The notes below the pieces were generated by a model, which was not told the origin of the DNA, did no database searches, and saw only the letters and a program-made list of their open reading frames with translations. A stretch of 47,314 nucleotides of DNA from Collinsella aerofaciens (lineage in GTDB: Bacteria > Actinomycetota > Coriobacteriia > Coriobacteriales > Coriobacteriaceae), in the NCBI GenBank assembly GCA_008671135.1, contig RQAP01000007.1, positions 1-47,314 of the forward strand, given 5' to 3'. The stretch's first letter is position 1; every line of letters starts with the position of its first letter. A program made the translations under genes and the position numbers. Positions 43,676 through 47,314 of this stretch are shown one piece after another.

Positions 43676-45886
43676 ATGAAGAAATGGTCATTCGGGGTGC
43701 TGGTCTTTTCGGGCCTTGTTTCTTTGGGGCTCCTTTTGGGTTCGCCCTCGATGTTATACGCCCTTGATTTGAATAACACTGACGAAGGTCCCGCATCTAA
43801 CGTTGCTATTGCTTCTGTCGAGTCAGGCGTTGATGTTCAGCGCGAATCGACCTTCGCTGTCGAGCAGAACTCTCAGATGGATAATGAGATCCCTTCTGAG
43901 GTTTCGAATCAAATTATTTGGCATCAGGGGTGGATATCACCCGAAGAAGGGGCTGGTTTTTGGCGTTGGGGCTTGTCCGACGGAACAATCGCTGTTTCTT
44001 CTTGGAGGCATATAAACGGTAGCTGGTACTGGTTCGACGACGAAGGCCGAATGGCTCAGGATGGATTGGTTCAAGTCGGGGGTGCGACTTATGGATTCTC
44101 CTCTTCGGGTGCAATGCGTGTCGGCTGGTACCTAGATTCTACGGGCTCCACTTCTGCTTGGCGCTATTTTTCCGGTTCTGGCGCCATGGTAAAAGGTTGG
44201 CTTTCAGACGACAGCAACTGGTATTGGCTGGATGATGAAGGCAAGATGGTCCACGACTCGATGCTGCAGATCGGGGGAGCCACGTATGGATTCTCTTCTT
44301 CTGGTGCGATGCTTATCGGATGGCATCTTGATGCTTCCGTTTGGCACTATTTCTCCGGCTCTGGCGCCCTGGTAAAGGGTTGGCTCTCGGATGGGGGTCG
44401 TTGGTACTGGCTTGATCCTGCAGACGGTTCTATGGCCACCGGGCTGAAAGAATGTAATGGCACCTCTTATATCTTTAACAGTTCAGGGGCTATGCTATCC
44501 ACCCAGTGGGCACTTATTGACAACAACTGGTATTACGCTGACTCTAACGGCTTGCTGCATGGAGGCTGGTTACTTCTAGGGAATTCTTGGTATTACCTGG
44601 ATCCAGGAAGCCATATTATGCTCACGGGCTTTGTGCAAGTGGGCTCGTCCACCTATTTCCTTACGAGTTCAGGTGCCATGGCAACAGGCTGGGCACTTGC
44701 TGATGGTACTTGGTATTACGCCGCATCAAACGGAGCTATTCAACGAGGGCGATGGATAAAGTCCGGAAGCGCCTGGTATTACCTTGATGATGTATCCGGC
44801 GCAATGCGTACTGGTGAATTTGCGGTAGGAAGCAAGCGCTATTTTTCTTATGATTCCGGTGCAATGGCATCTTCGTGCTGGATCAACTTGAACGATGGTA
44901 TAGCATGGGCGAATTCGTCTGGAGCACTGAGCGAGCCGTTGCCTACTTCATCTGATGGATCTCCTGTAGTCGCTGATCGTACCGACTCGTCTTCATTGCC
45001 AGGTGTGATTCATATTGGAGATGCGGTTTTCTATGCGGATGCGAATGGTGTTGTTAACGTGGCGTCTGGTTGGATTATGTCGAAAGACGCTTCTGACGAA
45101 AGTGGCAATACTTGGTACTACGCATCTTCCAATGGTGTCCTTAAGTCTGGTTGGCAATATGTCAACGGTGCGTGGTATTGGATGGACCCTTCCACATTCA
45201 AGATGAAAACTGGATGGCTTAATGACGGCGGTACGTGGTACTGGCTCCAGCCTTCGGGCGCCATGTTTGCTAACGGGTGGCTGAAAATCGATGGCGTTGA
45301 CTATTACTTCAATGTAAGTGGTGCATGGTTGAATACGTCTGGTTCTGTTTTGGGGGTCAATAGGTCCAGCCTGGTCAATTGGCTTATGAGTCACGAAAAC
45401 GACGGCTATTACCGTGGAACACGCTACGACACGCATCTCAGCCAGGAAACGTGCATGTACCCAAAGGGTGATCCGCGTTGGGACGGTTATACGGGCATGA
45501 ATTGTGGTGGATTTGTATCGCATGCATATATGAAGGCGGGCGGGAATTTAGCTCCCATTGCCGCCGAGCAGAGCCATTCCCCTTGGAGTGGAGGTCCCGG
45601 AAGGGGCGGCTGCGTAAACGCGTATCGTTGGTACGGCTACGCTATCGATACGTGCGCGAACGTGACTTATTTCAACTCTATTGATGAGTTGTTACGCAGT
45701 GGTTTGGCTCGTAAGGGGGACATTGTGTTCTTCAATCCTTACAACCCATATGCGGACGATAGCCACATTGGCTTTTTCTGGGGCAATTCGCCGAGCGAAA
45801 ATTTGTTCTGGCATAGTGATGGTTATGGAAATCGCATCTCCGGTTTGACTGCTTTGGGCCCATCGAAAGTAATCTTGATTCGCTAA
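43676..45886 (+). CDS. Secreted CW-binding-repeat cell-wall hydrolase (NlpC/P60-like)
   Basis: A 736-residue protein from ATG 43676; a GTG at 43,655 would add seven residues and interrupt the signal peptide. Signal peptide, then about 18 CW-binding repeats with a linker near residue 430. The C-terminal 165 residues form a cysteine peptidase-like domain with Cys610 (MNCGGFVSHA), His697 (DSHIGFFWG) and His713, matching the NlpC/P60 triad plan. Probably cuts peptidoglycan stems. A terminator follows directly. Confidence 0.85.
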   Translation: MKKWSFGVLVFSGLVSLGLLLGSPSMLYALDLNNTDEGPASNVAIASVESGVDVQRESTFAVEQNSQMDNEIPSEVSNQIIWHQGWISPEEGAGFWRWGLSDGTIAVSSWRHINGSWYWFDDEGRMAQDGLVQVGGATYGFSSSGAMRVGWYLDSTGSTSAWRYFSGSGAMVKGWLSDDSNWYWLDDEGKMVHDSMLQIGGATYGFSSSGAMLIGWHLDASVWHYFSGSGALVKGWLSDGGRWYWLDPADGSMATGLKECNGTSYIFNSSGAMLSTQWALIDNNWYYADSNGLLHGGWLLLGNSWYYLDPGSHIMLTGFVQVGSSTYFLTSSGAMATGWALADGTWYYAASNGAIQRGRWIKSGSAWYYLDDVSGAMRTGEFAVGSKRYFSYDSGAMASSCWINLNDGIAWANSSGALSEPLPTSSDGSPVVADRTDSSSLPGVIHIGDAVFYADANGVVNVASGWIMSKDASDESGNTWYYASSNGVLKSGWQYVNGAWYWMDPSTFKMKTGWLNDGGTWYWLQPSGAMFANGWLKIDGVDYYFNVSGAWLNTSGSVLGVNRSSLVNWLMSHENDGYYRGTRYDTHLSQETCMYPKGDPRWDGYTGMNCGGFVSHAYMKAGGNLAPIAAEQSHSPWSGGPGRGGCVNAYRWYGYAIDTCANVTYFNSIDELLRSGLARKGDIVFFNPYNPYADDSHIGFFWGNSPSENLFWHSDGYGNRISGLTALGPSKVILIR

Positions 45887-45888
45887 AC

Positions 45889-45935
45889 TGCAAAGAAGTA
45901 GGGGCCAAGTTGCCCCTACTTCTTTGCATCTTTTT
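45889..45935 (+). terminator. Terminator after the CW-binding hydrolase gene
   Basis: A perfect 17-bp stem (TGCAAAGAAGTAGGGGC / GCCCCTACTTCTTTGCA) with a 6-nt loop, followed by TCTTTTT. Confidence 0.88.
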
Positions 45936-46071
45936 GGCGTCTTTTTGATGGCTGTGTCTAACATTGTTAGCGCCGGAATAATTTAGCCAAATATAGTCGG
46001 CCGAGATTTACCAATCCCGGCCGACCCATTTTAGCCAACACGCCCGCATCTATGACTTTCCTATCGCATTC

Positions 46072-46899
46072 CTACATCCCCTCGGGCTGGATCCCCCTCA
46101 CCTTCACCGCCTGGGGGACGGCCTCCACCGAGTAGGTGTCAAGCTCCCTGCCGCGGTAGCTCGGGCCCCGCATCACGAACACCGACGCCTTGTCGAACAG
46201 CCTGTCGAGGGCGCAGAGGAGCGTGTCGTCGCCCGTGAAGAACTCATCCCACCCGCTCGGGGCGATGTTGCTCGTGAGGACCATCGCGTTCGGCCCCTCC
46301 TTCTCGTAGCGCCTGTCGACGACATCGAAGAACAGGTCGGTGCACGGCCCGTCGTAGACGCATCTCCCCACCTCGTCAACGATGAGGCACGACGGCTTGA
46401 CGAGCGAGGAGACGACCCGCGAGGTGTTTCCCCGCTGGACGGCCTTCTGGAACCTGTCCCTGAGCTCGGTCGCCTTTATGTAGTAGGTCTTGAGCCCCCG
46501 CATGCAGCACTCGCGCCCGTAGGCCTGCGCGAGGTGCGTCTTCCCTATGCCGCCGGGCCCGACGAAGGCGACGTTGCGGTGCGCGTAGAGGTCGGCCAGC
46601 GACGGGAGCTTGCCCAGCGCGGCCGCGTCCCGGCCCTGGATCCTGGAGAAGTCGAAGCCCTCGAAGGTCTTGGGCTCGCGCCTGGGCAGCCTGCTCAGCC
46701 TCAGCAGCGTCTCGATGGAGGCGAGCCTCCTCTTCTCCGCAAGGTAGGAGAAGGTGGCTGCCACGGCGGCCATCTCCCCGTCGCCGAGGTCGAGGTCCGA
46801 GGCGAGGGTCGCGAGCTCCTCCGCCCCGACGGCGATCCCGAGCCTCGACGCGGCGTCGCTCGCGAGCTCGTAGGGGCTCGCCCCCGCGCCCACCATCAT
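46072..46899 (-). CDS. istB: IstB-like helper ATPase of IS21
   Basis: A 275-residue AAA+ protein from ATG 46899, overlapping the istA stop. Walker A GPGGIGKTHLA, Walker B PSCLIVDEVG and the sensor LTSNIAPSGWDEFF are in place. The N-terminal 90 residues form the helical domain found in IstB. It assembles on DNA and helps the IstA transposase choose targets. Likely intact, but useless without full istA here. Confidence 0.92.
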   Translation of the reverse strand: MMVGAGASPYELASDAASRLGIAVGAEELATLASDLDLGDGEMAAVAATFSYLAEKRRLASIETLLRLSRLPRREPKTFEGFDFSRIQGRDAAALGKLPSLADLYAHRNVAFVGPGGIGKTHLAQAYGRECCMRGLKTYYIKATELRDRFQKAVQRGNTSRVVSSLVKPSCLIVDEVGRCVYDGPCTDLFFDVVDRRYEKEGPNAMVLTSNIAPSGWDEFFTGDDTLLCALDRLFDKASVFVMRGPSYRGRELDTYSVEAVPQAVKVRGIQPEGM

Positions 46900-47151
46900 T
46901 CGGCCCTCCCGAAGTCGAACCTCTCGAAACCGGGTTTCGTCCTGGGCGGGGCGATTTGCTCGACCACGGTCCCCACCGGCTGGGTCGGCAGCTCCTCGGG
47001 CTGCGCCGGCGATGTCTCCCACTGCCCCTCGCACCAGCTGTCGGCGCCGGTGCCGACGGCGTGGGCGACGAGCTCGCGGGAGAGGTCGTCGCTGTATATG
47101 TGCACCACGCGCCCCTCCCGGTTCACCCTGCACTCGCGGCGGACGTACCAG
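46896..47151 (-). pseudogene. IstA transposase C-terminal remnant
   Basis: The frame reads from the IS3 junction to a stop at 46,896, overlapping the istB start by 4 bp as in intact IS21 operons. It encodes RRECRVNREGRVVHIYSDD and a Pro/Gln-rich tail like the end of IstA. All catalytic residues are missing because the 5' part is cut by the IS3-family element. Confidence 0.8.
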
Positions 47152-47314
47152 TGGATTGGCTACACTGATGTGGACAGTTCCGGGAGGGGCGCAGGAGACG
47201 GGAGGGCCGTATATGAGGGACCCCAGGCACCCGAGGCATTTCACCGACGAGTGCAAGAGGCAGATAGGCGACCTCTACAACGCCGGCAAGCCCAAGCGCG
47301 AGATCATGGACGAG
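47152..47314 (+). mobile_element. Left end of a second IS3-family element
   Basis: Begins TGGATTGGC with an inverted repeat of about 38 bp that matches the end at 101-138 (31 of 38). Same orientation as the left copy. It interrupts IS21 at 47,151/47,152. The rest is outside the window. Confidence 0.82.
47213..47314 (+). CDS. IS3-family OrfA, N-terminal part (runs off the window)
   Basis: The first 34 codons from ATG 47213, 61 bp inside the element. RHFTDECKRQIGDLYNAGKP matches the start of the HTH_Tnp_1 DNA-binding domain. The frame is open to the window edge. Confidence 0.8.
   Translation, partial: MRDPRHPRHFTDECKRQIGDLYNAGKPKREIMDE

Larger units (their letters stand above)
45953..47151 (-). 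mobile_element. IS21-family element, truncated on its transposase side
   Basis: istB and the end of istA are present. The left boundary is near 45,953, where TGTGTCTAAC begins, followed by short repeated motifs (TTAGCCAA at 45,983 and 46,031; GTCGGCCG at 45,996 and its complement at 46,018), as expected for the multiple terminal repeats of IS21. The right part is cut at 47,151 by the IS3-family end. The exact left boundary is approximate. Confidence 0.75.

Overview
The window looks like chromosomal DNA of a high-GC anaerobic actinobacterium, most likely a Collinsella-like member of the Coriobacteriia. This is an inference from four things: GC-rich codon use, a sufCBDSU operon with a divergent Rrf2/IscR regulator, a gene for the GGGtGRT family next to an Fe-S scaffold gene, and CW-binding-repeat surface proteins. 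No database search was possible.

Layout. (1) 1-138 is the right end of an IS3-family element. (2) 139 to about 13,930 is the 3' part of a prophage: truncated tail chaperone, tape measure, tail/baseplate proteins, fibre shaft, receptor-binding-type protein, XkdX, membrane protein, holin and endolysin. It ends in a tRNA-Lys(CTT)-like 3' fragment that looks like an attachment site. Inside it is a complete diversity-generating retroelement (DGR): target protein with variable repeat (VR), Avd-like accessory protein, template repeat (TR) and reverse transcriptase. VR and TR differ at 11 positions in 123 bp, and every one is an adenine in the TR. (3) 13.9-14.2 kb holds two tandem copies of a tRNA-3'-end/terminator/36-bp-repeat unit. 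(4) 14.3-19.1 kb carries a FAD oxidoreductase, the GGGtGRT protein with its Fe-S scaffold partner, and a REP-associated transposase-like protein. (5) 19.7-26.4 kb holds the SUF Fe-S assembly operon on the minus strand, a divergent IscR-type regulator with two 31-bp dyad operators, and an MNT/HEPN gene pair. (6) 26.5-30.3 kb encodes a secreted lysozyme-like protein with a sortase-type tail and an AAA-ATPase-like/nuclease-fold protein. (7) 30.3-41.8 kb is a surface-polysaccharide cluster of six glycosyltransferases, an AAA ATPase, an acyltransferase and a glycosyltransferase pseudogene. (8) 42.1-45.9 kb encodes two exported CW-binding-repeat proteins, the second with a C-terminal NlpC/P60-like peptidase domain. 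(9) 45.95-47.15 kb is an IS21-family element whose transposase gene is cut by a second IS3-family element (47,152 to the end).

How the parts fit. The prophage module reads as a late operon (tail, fibre, DGR, lysis) that has lost or been separated from its head, replication and integration genes. The DGR would diversify the C-terminal lectin-like face of the fibre-tip protein, so host-binding range is the likely trait being varied. The SUF genes are arranged for control by the adjacent Fe-S-sensing repressor. The glycosyltransferases and CW-binding proteins together suggest a locus that shapes the cell surface, which is also what phage fibres recognise. The window is bounded by two same-orientation ends of one IS3-family type.
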